Position numbers and translations under genes: made by a program. This document shows, one piece after another, positions 56,326 to 64,000 of a DNA stretch of 64,000 nt. Source of the DNA: Pseudomonas sp. SLFW (GTDB lineage Bacteria; Pseudomonadota; Gammaproteobacteria; Pseudomonadales; Pseudomonadaceae); contig NZ_JAAAKW010000001.1 of the NCBI RefSeq assembly GCF_009905615.1, forward strand, positions 372,001 to 436,000. The letters are read 5' to 3'. Every line of letters begins with the position of its first letter. Position 1 is the stretch's first letter. The notes under the pieces were generated by a model that saw nothing but the letters and a program-made list of their open reading frames with translations, was not told where the DNA came from and searched no databases.

Positions 56326-57105
56326 TTACTTCTCGACGAATGCGCGCTCGATCAGGTAATCGCCCGGCTCGCGCATGCGTGGCGAAACGGTCAGGCCGAA
56401 GCTGTTTAGCACTTCGCTGGTCTCGTCGAGCATACTCGGGCTGCCGCACAGCATGGCGCGGTCGTCCTGCGGGTTGATCGGTGGCAGACCGATGTCGCTG
56501 AACAGCTTGCCGCTGCGCATCAGGTCGGTCAGACGGCCTTCGTTTTCGAACGGCTCGCGGGTCACGGTCGGGTAGTAGATCAGCTTGTCGCGCAGCGATT
56601 CGCCGAAGAATTCGTTTTGCGGCAGGTGCTCGGTGATGAACTCGCGGTAGGCGACTTCGTTCACGTAACGGACGCCGTGGCACAGGATGACCTTCTCGAA
56701 ACGCTCGTAGGTTTCAGGGTCTTGAATGACGCTCATGAACGGCGCCAGACCGGTGCCGGTGCTCAGCAGGTACAAGTGTTTACCAGGCTTGAGGTCGTCC
56801 AGCACCAGCGTGCCCGTAGGCTTTTTGCTGATGATGATCTCGTCGCCTTCTTTCAGGTGTTGCAGCTGCGAGGTCAGCGGGCCGTCCGGCACCTTGATGC
56901 TGAAGAACTCCAGATGCTCTTCCCAATTCGGGCTGGCGATGGAGTAAGCACGCATGAGCGGGCGCCCGTTTGGCTGCTGCAGACCGATCATGACGAACTG
57001 ACCGTTCTCGAAGCGCAGACCAGGATCACGGGTGCACTTGAAACTGAAGAGGGTGTCGTTCCAGTGATGAACGCTGAGGACACGCTCGTGATTCATGTTG
57101 CTCAT
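56326..57105 (-). CDS. fpr: Ferredoxin--NADP+ reductase
   Basis: 259-residue FAD enzyme of the plant-type FNR superfamily. FAD-binding RAYSIASPNWEEHLEFF (about 51-67), NADPH-binding LLSTGTGLAPFMSV (about 112-125), and C-terminal FVEK, as in Pseudomonas/Azotobacter Fpr. Cytosolic; it reduces ferredoxins including Bfd in iron release. The start MSNMNHERVLSVHHW at 57105 is chosen over an upstream in-frame codon. It is divergent from finR, its known activator in Pseudomonas. Confidence 0.97.
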   Translation of the reverse strand: MSNMNHERVLSVHHWNDTLFSFKCTRDPGLRFENGQFVMIGLQQPNGRPLMRAYSIASPNWEEHLEFFSIKVPDGPLTSQLQHLKEGDEIIISKKPTGTLVLDDLKPGKHLYLLSTGTGLAPFMSVIQDPETYERFEKVILCHGVRYVNEVAYREFITEHLPQNEFFGESLRDKLIYYPTVTREPFENEGRLTDLMRSGKLFSDIGLPPINPQDDRAMLCGSPSMLDETSEVLNSFGLTVSPRMREPGDYLIERAFVEK

Positions 57106-57226
57106 GGTACGTGGGAACTCCTGAAATTTGCCTGCGCCGATGAAAGCGCCATTGCGCGATATTCTAGTGGCAGACACAATATCTGTTAACTGGATTATCA
57201 AGATATGGGTTATCGGTTATATAGAT
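57106..57226. promoter_or_regulatory. Divergent fpr/finR control region
   Basis: 121 bp between the two starts with four GATAT/ATATC elements at about 57158, 57179, 57202 and 57224, on both strands and spaced by about two helical turns. They are candidates for FinR contact points; TATCTGTTAAC and AGATATGGGTT hint at dyad halves. Assignment is inference. Confidence 0.45.
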
Positions 57227-58153
57227 ATGCGATTCACTCTCCGTCAACTGCAAGTGTTCGTCGCCGTGGCCCAGCAGGAAAGCGTTTCCCGCGCGGCCGT
57301 GCTGCTGTCGTTATCGCAATCGGCGGCCAGCACCTCCATCACTGAGCTGGAGCGGCAATCCAGCTGCCAGCTGTTCGACCGCGCCGGTAAGCGACTTAGC
57401 CTGAACGCCACCGGGCGACAACTGCTGCCCCAAGCGGTGGCCCTGCTCGATCAGGCCAAGGAAATCGAAGACCTGCTCAATGGCAAGTCGGGCTTCGGCT
57501 CGCTGGCCGTCGGCGCCACCCTCACCATCGGCAATTACCTGGCGACCCTGCTGATCGGCAGTTTCATGCAGCGCCATCCGGAAAGCCAGGTGAAACTGCA
57601 TGTACAGAACACCGCCAATATCGTGCAGCAAGTCGCGCACTACGAGATCGACCTGGGCCTGATCGAAGGCGATTGCAGCCATCCTGACATCGAGGTCCAG
57701 ACGTGGGTCGAAGATGAGCTGGTGGTGTTTTGCGCGCCACAGCACCCGCTGGCCAAACGCGGCCACGCGACCCTGGCGGAATTAACCCATGAAGCGTGGA
57801 TTCTGCGGGAACAAGGTTCAGGCACGCGCCTGACCTTCGATCAATCGATGCGCCATCACCTCAACAGCCTCAACGTGCGCCTGGAGCTTGAACACACCGA
57901 AGCCATCAAACGGGCCGTGGAGTCGGGTCTGGGGATTGGCTGTATTTCTCGACTGGCGCTGCGTGACGCCTTTCGCCGGGGCAGTCTGGTGGCGGTGGAA
58001 ACCCCCGAGCTGGACCTGGTTCGCCAGTTTTACTTCATCTGGCACAAGCAAAAGTATCAGACCAACGCGATTCGAGAGTTTCTGGACCTGTGCCGTGCAT
58101 TCACGGCCGGGGTGCGGCGCAGCGACGAGATCGTGCTCCCGAGCATCGCTTGA
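57227..58153 (+). CDS. finR: LysR-type regulator FinR
   Basis: 308-residue LysR activator. HTH at about 3-60 (FTLRQLQVFVAVAQQESVSR, SLSQSAASTSITELERQ), effector domain with EQGSGTRLTFDQSMRHHLNS and GLGIGCISRLAL. Divergent from fpr. FinR of P. putida and P. aeruginosa is needed for fpr induction under oxidative stress; the symbol rests on this position and similarity. Confidence 0.9.
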   Translation: MRFTLRQLQVFVAVAQQESVSRAAVLLSLSQSAASTSITELERQSSCQLFDRAGKRLSLNATGRQLLPQAVALLDQAKEIEDLLNGKSGFGSLAVGATLTIGNYLATLLIGSFMQRHPESQVKLHVQNTANIVQQVAHYEIDLGLIEGDCSHPDIEVQTWVEDELVVFCAPQHPLAKRGHATLAELTHEAWILREQGSGTRLTFDQSMRHHLNSLNVRLELEHTEAIKRAVESGLGIGCISRLALRDAFRRGSLVAVETPELDLVRQFYFIWHKQKYQTNAIREFLDLCRAFTAGVRRSDEIVLPSIA

Positions 58154-58181
58154 AACGACGCTGGGCTCATTAAAGGCAGGC

Positions 58182-58550
58182 TTACCCCAGCAGGATCAAC
58201 GCCCACACCACCGCAATCATGCTCAACGCCACGAACTGCGCCGCACTGCCCATGTCCTTGGCGTTCTTGGACAGCGGGTGGCGGTCCAGCGAGATGCGGT
58301 CGATAGCGGCTTCGATGGCGGAGTTCAGCAGTTCGACGATCAGTGCCAGCAGGCACACGGCAATCAGAATCGCACGCTCTCCCCGGCTGACATGAAATAC
58401 GAACGACAGCGGAATCAGAATGACGTTGAGCAACACCAACTGACGGAACGCCGCTTCGCCTTTGAAGGCGGCGGTCAGGCCGTCGAGGGAATAGCCGGAA
58501 GCATTGAGGATACGTTTGAGGCCAGTCTGGCCCTTGAATGGGGACGTCAT
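58182..58550 (-). CDS. dgkA: Diacylglycerol kinase
   Basis: 122-residue integral inner-membrane kinase that phosphorylates diacylglycerol. Three hydrophobic segments and the DgkA motif VELLNSAIEAAIDRISLD around 69-86, followed by KNAKDMGSAAQFVAL (catalytic/ATP region). The ATG at 58550 gives the family start MTSPFKGQTGLKRIL; the longer in-frame form is not conserved. Convergent with finR and just downstream of erdR, as in PAO1. Confidence 0.96.
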   Translation of the reverse strand: MTSPFKGQTGLKRILNASGYSLDGLTAAFKGEAAFRQLVLLNVILIPLSFVFHVSRGERAILIAVCLLALIVELLNSAIEAAIDRISLDRHPLSKNAKDMGSAAQFVALSMIAVVWALILLG

Positions 58551-58657
58551 AAAGAAAACTACTGAGAAATGAAGACGGTGGAGGCTAGTGCAGCGGCGGT
58601 CAAAAAAGTGTGAAGAACCACCGCTGAAGAGCCAGATAAAGCGCCGAAACAGCCTTT

Positions 58658-59305
58658 TCAATTCGGCGAAATAGATTCCAGTTGTTGCAGCAACAACGCC
58701 GCCTGGGTGCGGGTGCGTACGTTCAACTTACGGAAGATGGCAGTCACGTGGGCCTTGATCGTCGCTTCTGACACGCTCAACTCATAGGCGATCTGCTTGT
58801 TCAACAACCCCTCGCAGACCATAGTCAGCACCCGGAATTGCTGAGGTGTCAGGCTGGCAAGGCCTTCGCTGGCGGCTTTGGCTTCCGCCGAAACGCTGAC
58901 GCTCTCGTTGACCTGCGCGGGCCACCAGACATCGCCATCCAGCACGGTCCGTACAGCCTGTTGAATGGTTTCGAGCGAGCTGGACTTGGGAATGAAACCG
59001 CTGGCGCCGAACTCGCGGGACTTGACCACCACGGCCGCCTCTTCCTGAGCCGAGACCATCACCACCGGCACCTGCGGGTATTGACCGCGCAGCAATACCA
59101 GCCCTGAAAAGCCATACGCGCCCGGCATATTGAGGTCCAGAAGAACGAGGTCCCAATCGGCCTTTTCAGTCAAGCGCGCTTCCAGATCGGCGATGCTTTC
59201 GGCTTCGACCAGTCGAGCGTCCGGGCCGAGGCCCAGGGTGAGGGCTTGGTGCAAGGCACTGCGAAACAAAGGGTGGTCATCGGCGATCAGGATTTCGTAG
59301 GTCAT
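58658..59305 (-). CDS. erdR: LuxR-type response regulator ErdR
   Basis: 215-residue response regulator. Receiver with Asp9-Asp10 and phosphoacceptor Asp57 (VLLDLNMPG), and GerE HTH LTPQQFRVLTMVCEGLLNKQ, SVSEATIKAHVTAIFRKLN. Position beside dgkA is that of PA3604 (erdR) in PAO1, where it controls ethanol and acetate metabolism genes. No kinase gene is adjacent. Confidence 0.9.
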   Translation of the reverse strand: MTYEILIADDHPLFRSALHQALTLGLGPDARLVEAESIADLEARLTEKADWDLVLLDLNMPGAYGFSGLVLLRGQYPQVPVVMVSAQEEAAVVVKSREFGASGFIPKSSSLETIQQAVRTVLDGDVWWPAQVNESVSVSAEAKAASEGLASLTPQQFRVLTMVCEGLLNKQIAYELSVSEATIKAHVTAIFRKLNVRTRTQAALLLQQLESISPN

Positions 59306-59532
59306 TTCATGATCCTGTTTATAAGTGAGCGCCGACGGATTCAGCCCTCACGATGGCATCCTCAGATGCCAGCCTTCACGGTGCGTCAATCTGACGCGTG
59401 CCATGCCGTCCAAAGCAGACAGATGACGGCGTTCAGACATTCACGCGGCGCCAAGGATGCCCAGCACAGCCGGGGTGGTCAAGCCTGACGGTTTACGGCA
59501 CAGTTCGCGGCCCTGCCTTGACGAGTGCCATC

Positions 59533-60417
59533 ATGCAAAACCACGCCCTGCGAGCGGATCTGCTCATGCTCCTGACCGCGATGATCTGGGGCAGCGGCTT
59601 CGTCGCCCAGACCGCTGGCATGGATCACATCGGTCCCTACCTATTTTCAGGGCTGCGCTTTGCCCTCGGTTCGCTCTGCCTGCTGCCACTTATAGTGCGC
59701 CGCCCCGCAACAGGGCCTCAGCCGGAACCCCTGCTGACCCGAGGCTTGCTGCAAGGCGGCATCGTGATGGGCCTCGCACTGGCGCTCGGCATCAACCTGC
59801 AACAGGTCGGCCTGCTGTTTACCAGCGTCACCAATTCGGGGTTCATCACTGGGCTGTATGTGATTGTAGTGCCCATTCTGGGCCTGTTCCTCGGGCATAA
59901 GACCGGCATCGGTACCTGGCTGGGCTGTCTGCTCGCCGTCCTGGGGATGTTTCTGCTGAGCGTGGGCGAGAACTTTCACGTCGCGTCCGGCGACTGGCTG
60001 CAACTGATTGGCGCTTTCGTCTGGGGCGGGCATGTGATCCTGGTGGGGGTGTTCGCCAGTCGTCACGACCCGGTGCGTCTGGCGTTTTTGCAGTTCGTCA
60101 CCTGCTCGGTGGTGAGCCTGATCCTCGCGCTGGTTTTCGAACCCATCGCGCTTGACGCCATCGTCGCGGCAGCGCCTTCTGTCCTGTACGGCGGCGTGGT
60201 CGCGGTGGGGATCGGCTACACCTTGCAAGTCGTCGCGCAAAAACATGCGATTGCCTCTCACGCCGCAATCATCCTGTCGCTGGAAGCGGTATTTGCGGCC
60301 ATTGCCGGGGCCTGGATTCTGGGCGAAGCCTTGCAGGTACGCGGCTATGTGGGGTGTGGATTGATGCTGGCGGGGATGTTGCTGGCGCAGCTGTGGCCGA
60401 GGAAAGCGCACAGCTGA
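59533..60417 (+). CDS. DMT-superfamily (EamA) transporter
   Basis: 294-residue inner-membrane protein with two EamA repeats, about ten helices (LLMLLTAMIWGSGFVAQTAG; GIVMGLALALGINLQQVGLL; second repeat from QLIGAFVWGGHVILVGVFAS; AIILSLEAVFAAIAGAWILG). An exporter of amino acids or other metabolites by family. The start is the ATG at 59533; longer in-frame codons are not conserved. Unrelated in size to the two small transporters at 33056 and 34591. Confidence 0.93.
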   Translation: MQNHALRADLLMLLTAMIWGSGFVAQTAGMDHIGPYLFSGLRFALGSLCLLPLIVRRPATGPQPEPLLTRGLLQGGIVMGLALALGINLQQVGLLFTSVTNSGFITGLYVIVVPILGLFLGHKTGIGTWLGCLLAVLGMFLLSVGENFHVASGDWLQLIGAFVWGGHVILVGVFASRHDPVRLAFLQFVTCSVVSLILALVFEPIALDAIVAAAPSVLYGGVVAVGIGYTLQVVAQKHAIASHAAIILSLEAVFAAIAGAWILGEALQVRGYVGCGLMLAGMLLAQLWPRKAHS

Positions 60418-60421
60418 CCGC

Positions 60422-61135
60422 TCACTCTATAAACGCCTTCAAATAGCGGTGCGGGGCATCGTCCGGATCAATCGGCAGTTGAAACTTCGCGCCCAGATAA
60501 TGGGCGCTGAACACATCCAGATAGGCGTCCAGCACACTTGCCGCCTGCTGGTCGTCCGCCAGTTCCAGACACAACGCCGCGACCTCAGCCGTGCAGAAGT
60601 GATCATCGCGTTTCGAGCGGCGCAGGCGGTAACGCGACATGTGTTCCGGCGCCAGACTCAACACCGGCAGTTGATCCAGGTACGGACTCTTGCGAAACAT
60701 TTTGCGCGCTTCCGGCCACGTGGCGTCGAGCAGAATGAACAGCGGGCGCTTGCCGTTTTCCACCTTCACCTCGGTGACCACCCGCTCAGCCGCGACGAAC
60801 TCGCCGGGGAACACGATGTACGGCTGCCATTGCGGGTCGCTCAGCAGCGCGGGCAGCTTCTCGTCGATATCGGTCCGGGACCAACTAAAGGCCTCCGTGT
60901 CCTTGATCACATCAGCGATCAGCCAGCCGGTGTTGGTGGGTTTCAGCGGCTCGGTGTCATACATCAACAAACAAACCGCCGACTTGGCCTCGACCGCCGG
61001 CTTCCATCCACACAGGCAATAACTCTCGATCACCCGACACCCGGCACATCGCGGCGCACGAGAACCTCGAGCGATGAAAGGCTTGGTGCTGCGGGCGAGG
61101 CGTTCGGCGCGCAGACGCGCAACGGCGTGGGTCAT
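60422..61135 (-). CDS. DTW-domain protein (tRNA-uridine aminocarboxypropyltransferase-like)
   Basis: 237-residue protein with an N-terminal zinc-type Cys set (APRCAGCRVIESYCLCGWKP, about 29-48) and the DTW-like motif LDATWPEARKMFRKSPYL. Family members (TapT/YfiP, DTWD1) transfer the aminocarboxypropyl group of SAM to uridine in tRNA. The start is taken at the ATG at 61135; a TTG at 61174 is possible. Convergent with the EamA gene, 5 bp apart. Confidence 0.88.
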   Translation of the reverse strand: MTHAVARLRAERLARSTKPFIARGSRAPRCAGCRVIESYCLCGWKPAVEAKSAVCLLMYDTEPLKPTNTGWLIADVIKDTEAFSWSRTDIDEKLPALLSDPQWQPYIVFPGEFVAAERVVTEVKVENGKRPLFILLDATWPEARKMFRKSPYLDQLPVLSLAPEHMSRYRLRRSKRDDHFCTAEVAALCLELADDQQAASVLDAYLDVFSAHYLGAKFQLPIDPDDAPHRYLKAFIE

Positions 61136-61356
61136 GGGACAAGGCAGCCGTGCGAGGGCGTCGGGTAGCGACAAGACAGGAACACAAAGGACATCCGGGA
61201 TGCAAAAAAGTCGGCGCAGTCTACCAGAGCCACCCCGTTCACTGGTGTCCGCCGAGGCGACTCACCTATACTGCTCGCCCTCGAACACCCCCAGTCACCA
61301 GTGAACGCCCACGGCCGCTGCCGGTCCAACGACGTTCATTGCCCCAGGAGAGTCCA

Positions 61357-61782
61357 ATGCTTCGCCTTATCGCCCCCACCCTCACGCTTTTGCTCGTCGC
61401 TCCGCTGTTCGCCAACGCGGCGTCCAAACAGGATTACGAACTGAACAAAGAGCTGGAACAAGTCGCGGCGAAAAGCAACGTCGGCAAGCCCAACGCCATC
61501 AGCGAAGACATTCTCGACGAAGGCTACACCGTTGATGGCCGCGTGCTGATCGACCATCTCAGCGTGCAAGCCGGCCAGGCCGCGCAGATGCGTGAAAACC
61601 CGGAACTGATGGGTCGCCAACTGGGCACCAGCGTCTGCCGCAACCCTGGCTATCGTCAGTTGATGGCCAAAGGCGCGATCCTGCGTTACGAATTCAAGGA
61701 ATACAAAACCAACCGCCTGATCACGACCCAGCAGATCACCGCAGCCGACTGCGCCGCCAAGGCGCCCGCCAAGAAGAAATAA
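61357..61782 (+). CDS. Exported PA3611-like protein (quorum-sensing-regulated virulence factor family)
   Basis: 141-residue protein with a signal peptide (MLRLIAPTLTLLLVAPLFAN, cleaved before SKQDYE). Two Cys in the mature part (SVCRNPGYRQ and AADCAAK) can form a disulfide. The C-terminal YEFKEYKTNRLITTQQITAA and KAPAKKK tail are as in PA3611, which is listed as quorum-sensing regulated. CAGGAG lies 7 nt before the ATG. Molecular role unknown. Confidence 0.9.
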   Translation: MLRLIAPTLTLLLVAPLFANAASKQDYELNKELEQVAAKSNVGKPNAISEDILDEGYTVDGRVLIDHLSVQAGQAAQMRENPELMGRQLGTSVCRNPGYRQLMAKGAILRYEFKEYKTNRLITTQQITAADCAAKAPAKKK

Positions 61783-61791
61783 CGCCGCTTT

Positions 61792-61980
61792 TCACGACGC
61801 CGCGCGCCGTTGTTGATCTTCGGCGCGCAGTTCGGCGACCAGCGCTTGAAGGTAGTAAGAACGCCTACCGTTTTGACTCAGACGCCTGATGCACTCCTGC
61901 TCTACGGTCGAATGGCTTCTACGCGCCGCCTCGCTCAATGACCGATACAGATCCACATCGACTTCCAGCCTGATCTCCAT
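61792..61980 (-). CDS. Small ribbon-helix-helix (Arc-type) DNA-binding protein
   Basis: 62-residue protein from the ATG at 61980 with GGAGGG at good spacing. MEIRLEVDVDLYRSLSEAAR gives a strand then helix A, and SHSTVEQECIRRLSQ helix B, the Arc/MetJ fold. A Lys/Arg-rich tail follows. A longer form to 62064 is possible but reads unlike protein. No partner toxin gene is adjacent, so it is probably a stand-alone regulator. Confidence 0.8.
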   Translation of the reverse strand: MEIRLEVDVDLYRSLSEAARRSHSTVEQECIRRLSQNGRRSYYLQALVAELRAEDQQRRAAS

Positions 61981-62476
61981 TTCATCCCTCCATGGGGCTG
62001 TCCATGCCATACCTTCAGCATGGGCAAACCTCGACGACTTCTCGTCGGTGCGCACTCGAACCACTGAGCACGAACCGCCGCTATCCAGGTTGCACTGGCA
62101 TTCACCTTGCCATGCCTATCAGTAAATCAGAGGCCACGCCCGAGACCCGACTGACCGACGAGTGGGAAAACATTCATGTTGTGGCGGAAGGTGGGCATTG
62201 CCAGCCTCAGTGTTCGGGCACATCATCACGCCATCGGTTTTTACGAACAGTCACGGTTTCGTCACGCCGTCGAGGCAAAAGGGGTTGCCTGCCGCTGTCG
62301 TTACGCTCAATGTTTTTTTCTTTTCAACCAAGGACATAGACAGAATCGTTGGCGCGACCCTGTCGCCATCCAACCTGAGCCCTATTATGGAGATGGCCAG
62401 CAGCAGCGACGCATGAAGCGTCGTGACCCTGTCTCGACGGACAGGGTCGATGATTCTGCAGAAGGAGAAAGTTTGC
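61981..62476. other. Gene-poor 496-bp stretch upstream of the LOG-family gene
   Basis: I see no convincing gene. A stretch at about 62190-62290, in the plus-strand frame beginning at 62176, translates to VRAHHHAIGFYEQSRFRHAV, which resembles the acceptor end of a GNAT fold; this may be a remnant or chance. The right end holds the hairpin at 62425-62448. Confidence 0.4.
62425..62448 (+). other. Perfect hairpin in the leader of the LOG-family gene
   Basis: GACCCTGTC-TCGACG-GACAGGGTC, a 9-bp perfect stem with a 6-nt loop and no T-tract, ends 28 bp before the ATG. GACCCTGTCG also occurs once at about 62355-62364. It may be a 5'-UTR structure or operator. Confidence 0.5.
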
Positions 62477-63589
62477 ATGCCTTACGTACCCAATGACGTG
62501 TTGTCCCGCCACTTCCAGGACAACGGGATCGACCTGGCGAAGATCGAAGAACAACTCAGCCTGGTCGCCCCCAACAGCCCGAACCTACCGCTCTACCGCG
62601 ACATGATGCTGACCGTACTGCGCATGGCTCAGGACGATCGCAATCGCTGGAACGCCAAAATCACCCTGCAAGCCCTGCGCGAACTGGATAACGCCTTCCG
62701 CGTACTCGAACAGTTCCGAGGCCGCCGCAAGGTCACGGTCTTCGGCTCGGCACGAACCCCGGTCGAACACCCCGTCTACGGCTTGGCTCGCGAACTGGGC
62801 AAGCAACTCGCAGCCTCCGACCTGATGGTCATCACTGGGGCCGGTGGCGGGATCATGGCCGCCGCCCACGAAGGCGCGGGGCTGGATTACAGCCTGGGCT
62901 TCAACATTACCCTGCCCTTCGAACAGCACGCCAACGCCACAGTCGATGGCACGGGCAACCTGCTGCCTTTCCATTTTTTCTTCACACGTAAGCTGTTCTT
63001 CGTCAAAGAAGCCGACGCCCTAGTCCTCTGTCCCGGTGGTTTCGGTACGCTGGACGAAGCGTTGGAAGTGCTGACCCTGATCCAGACCGGGAAAAGCCCG
63101 CTGGTGCCGATTGTCCTGCTGGACGCCCCGGGTGGCACCTTCTGGGAAGGCGCTCTGAATTTCATCCGCAACGAACTCGAAGCCAACGGCTACATCCTGC
63201 CCACCGACATGAACCTGCTCAAGCTCGTGTACAGCGCAGAGGAAGCGGTGGCTGAAATCAACCAGTTCTACAGCAACTTCCATTCAAGCCGCTGGCTGAA
63301 GAACACCTTCATCATCCGCATGCATCACGCGCTGAATGAAAACGCTCTCGATCATCTGCAGAACGCTTTTGCTGACCTGCGACTGAGCGAAGACTTCCAG
63401 CAATACGCGCATCAGGACGAACACGACGACGAGCAGTTCAGCCACCTTTCGCGGCTCGCCTTTAAATTCAATGGCCGGAACCATGGACGCCTCCGGGCAC
63501 TGGTGGACTTCATCAACCTGAGCGAGAACTGGGCGAAGCCGGCACAGGCTCAGGCAGCACGTGGGCGGGAGCCGTTGAAAGCGACGTGA
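62477..63589 (+). CDS. LOG-family protein (large TIGR00730-type Rossmann protein)
   Basis: 370-residue protein with a central LOG (lysine-decarboxylase-like) domain: VTVFGSARTPVEHPVYGLAR (about 86-105), ITGAGGGIMAAAHEGA, FFTRKLFFVKEADALVLCPG and the GGFGTLDEALEVLTLIQTGK motif (PGGxGTxxE). Plus extra N- and C-terminal regions not found in the small LonelyGuy enzymes. Members such as PpnN split nucleoside monophosphates to base and ribose phosphate. AGAAGGAG precedes the ATG. It stands alone, before convergent recX. Confidence 0.93.
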   Translation: MPYVPNDVLSRHFQDNGIDLAKIEEQLSLVAPNSPNLPLYRDMMLTVLRMAQDDRNRWNAKITLQALRELDNAFRVLEQFRGRRKVTVFGSARTPVEHPVYGLARELGKQLAASDLMVITGAGGGIMAAAHEGAGLDYSLGFNITLPFEQHANATVDGTGNLLPFHFFFTRKLFFVKEADALVLCPGGFGTLDEALEVLTLIQTGKSPLVPIVLLDAPGGTFWEGALNFIRNELEANGYILPTDMNLLKLVYSAEEAVAEINQFYSNFHSSRWLKNTFIIRMHHALNENALDHLQNAFADLRLSEDFQQYAHQDEHDDEQFSHLSRLAFKFNGRNHGRLRALVDFINLSENWAKPAQAQAARGREPLKAT

Positions 63590-63636
63590 TGAGTGGATAT
63601 CTGTAACCGTCCGGGCCGGGCGGTTACAGCCTCTGG

Positions 63637-64000
63637 TCAATAGTCGTCATGGCCTTTACCGCTTAACAGGCGGCCTATGAGCTCCGGCGGAAAGCCTCGA
63701 TAGCTTAGAAATCGCATTTGCTGCCCCCGCTCACGCGCATCCTTGGGCAACTGCCCGCCGAACTTGCGCTGCCAGGACTCTTCCAGCTTTTCTCGCCAAT
63801 CGATGCCGCATTCCCGAAGCGCCAGCTCGATGTCGGCGCGCTGCAACCCGCGCTGCCCAAGCTCTTCGCGAATACGCAAAGGACCGTATCCGGAACGGGC
63901 ACGGTAGGAAACGAAACTTTCGAGATAACGGGATTCGGACAGCAGCCCCTCTTCCGTCAGACGGTCGAGGGCAGCTTCGATCAATTCAGGAGGGGCGCCG
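63637..64000 (-). CDS. recX: Regulatory protein RecX (partial, N-terminus beyond the right edge)
   Basis: RecA modulator. The visible part reads about 120 residues with RecX tandem helical repeats: [60 protein letters not shown] and PELIGRLL. The frame is open through the right edge, so the start lies further right and recA is likely next. Order LOG family - recX matches PAO1. Confidence 0.93.
   Translation of the reverse strand, partial: GAPPELIEAALDRLTEEGLLSESRYLESFVSYRARSGYGPLRIREELGQRGLQRADIELALRECGIDWREKLEESWQRKFGGQLPKDARERGQQMRFLSYRGFPPELIGRLLSGKGHDDY

Noticed and set aside
61792..61980. Ribbon-helix-helix gene as the antitoxin of a toxin-antitoxin pair
   Set aside because: No toxin-like gene on either side; neighbours are the PA3611-like exported protein and a gene-free stretch.

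Overview
The window reads as chromosomal DNA of a fluorescent Pseudomonas, in the broad P. fluorescens / P. syringae group. The evidence is GC-rich codon use, protein sequences typical of the genus, and a core gene order that follows P. aeruginosa PAO1 in blocks: apbC-metG-rsxB-nth, argG-motY-pyrC-rnt-bfd-bfrB-grxD, argF and an ABC ATPase, glpK-glpR-glpD, dgkA-erdR, and the DTW / PA3611-like / LOG / recX end. PAO1 comparisons are from memory. I found no rRNA, tRNA, prophage, IS element or CRISPR array.

Region by region. 1-5.1 kb: apbC (cut at the left edge), metG, a lone rsxB without the rest of the Rnf operon, nth and a small acidic protein. 5.2-7.6 kb: an orphan response regulator, a 1.2 kb AT-rich stretch without genes, and an unknown two-HTH protein. 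7.7-18.6 kb: housekeeping genes (argG, motY, pyrC, rnt, bfd, bfrB, grxD, a molybdopterin oxidoreductase, argF, an ABC ATPase). 18.7-24.7 kb: phzF-like, ybaK and the glycerol regulon glpK/glpR/glpD, with tandem GlpR-like operators in front of glpK and glpD and no glpF. 24.8-31.7 kb: the acidic amino acid uptake system aatJQMP with its sensor and sigma-54 activator aauS/aauR; two TTCGG-N4-CCGAA dyads and a -24/-12 promoter precede aatJ.

32.0-43.8 kb is the part I find most interesting. It is a compact locus of three transcripts, each preceded by a sigma-54-type promoter (two good, one weaker), and it ends with its own histidine kinase and NtrC-type activator. It encodes an arginase-superfamily-like protein, two small four-helix transporters, two paralogous FemAB-like GNAT proteins, a membrane desaturase, a HAD phosphatase, a class-III aminotransferase and an alpha/beta hydrolase. 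Genes overlap or nearly touch within each transcript. A perfect 6-4-6 palindrome sits about 75 bp upstream of the main promoter. This looks like a dedicated, signal-controlled pathway that makes and exports an acylated and/or desaturated amino compound. I do not recognise it as a described system.

43.9-48.2 kb: a GntR-controlled cluster of an ADP-ribosylglycohydrolase-family protein, an NCS1 permease and a PfkB kinase, probably N-riboside uptake and catabolism. 48.4-64 kb: a FrnE-like DsbA protein, an exported hydrolase, an internally deleted metE next to metR, nudix-ddlA, a pseudouridine-synthase homologue without its catalytic Asp, yehS, trmO, the fpr/finR divergon, dgkA, erdR, a DMT transporter, a DTW protein, a PA3611-like exported protein, a ribbon-helix-helix protein, a LOG-family protein and the start-truncated recX. 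Twelve inverted-repeat (REPIN-like) elements of at least three sequence families lie between genes throughout the right three quarters.
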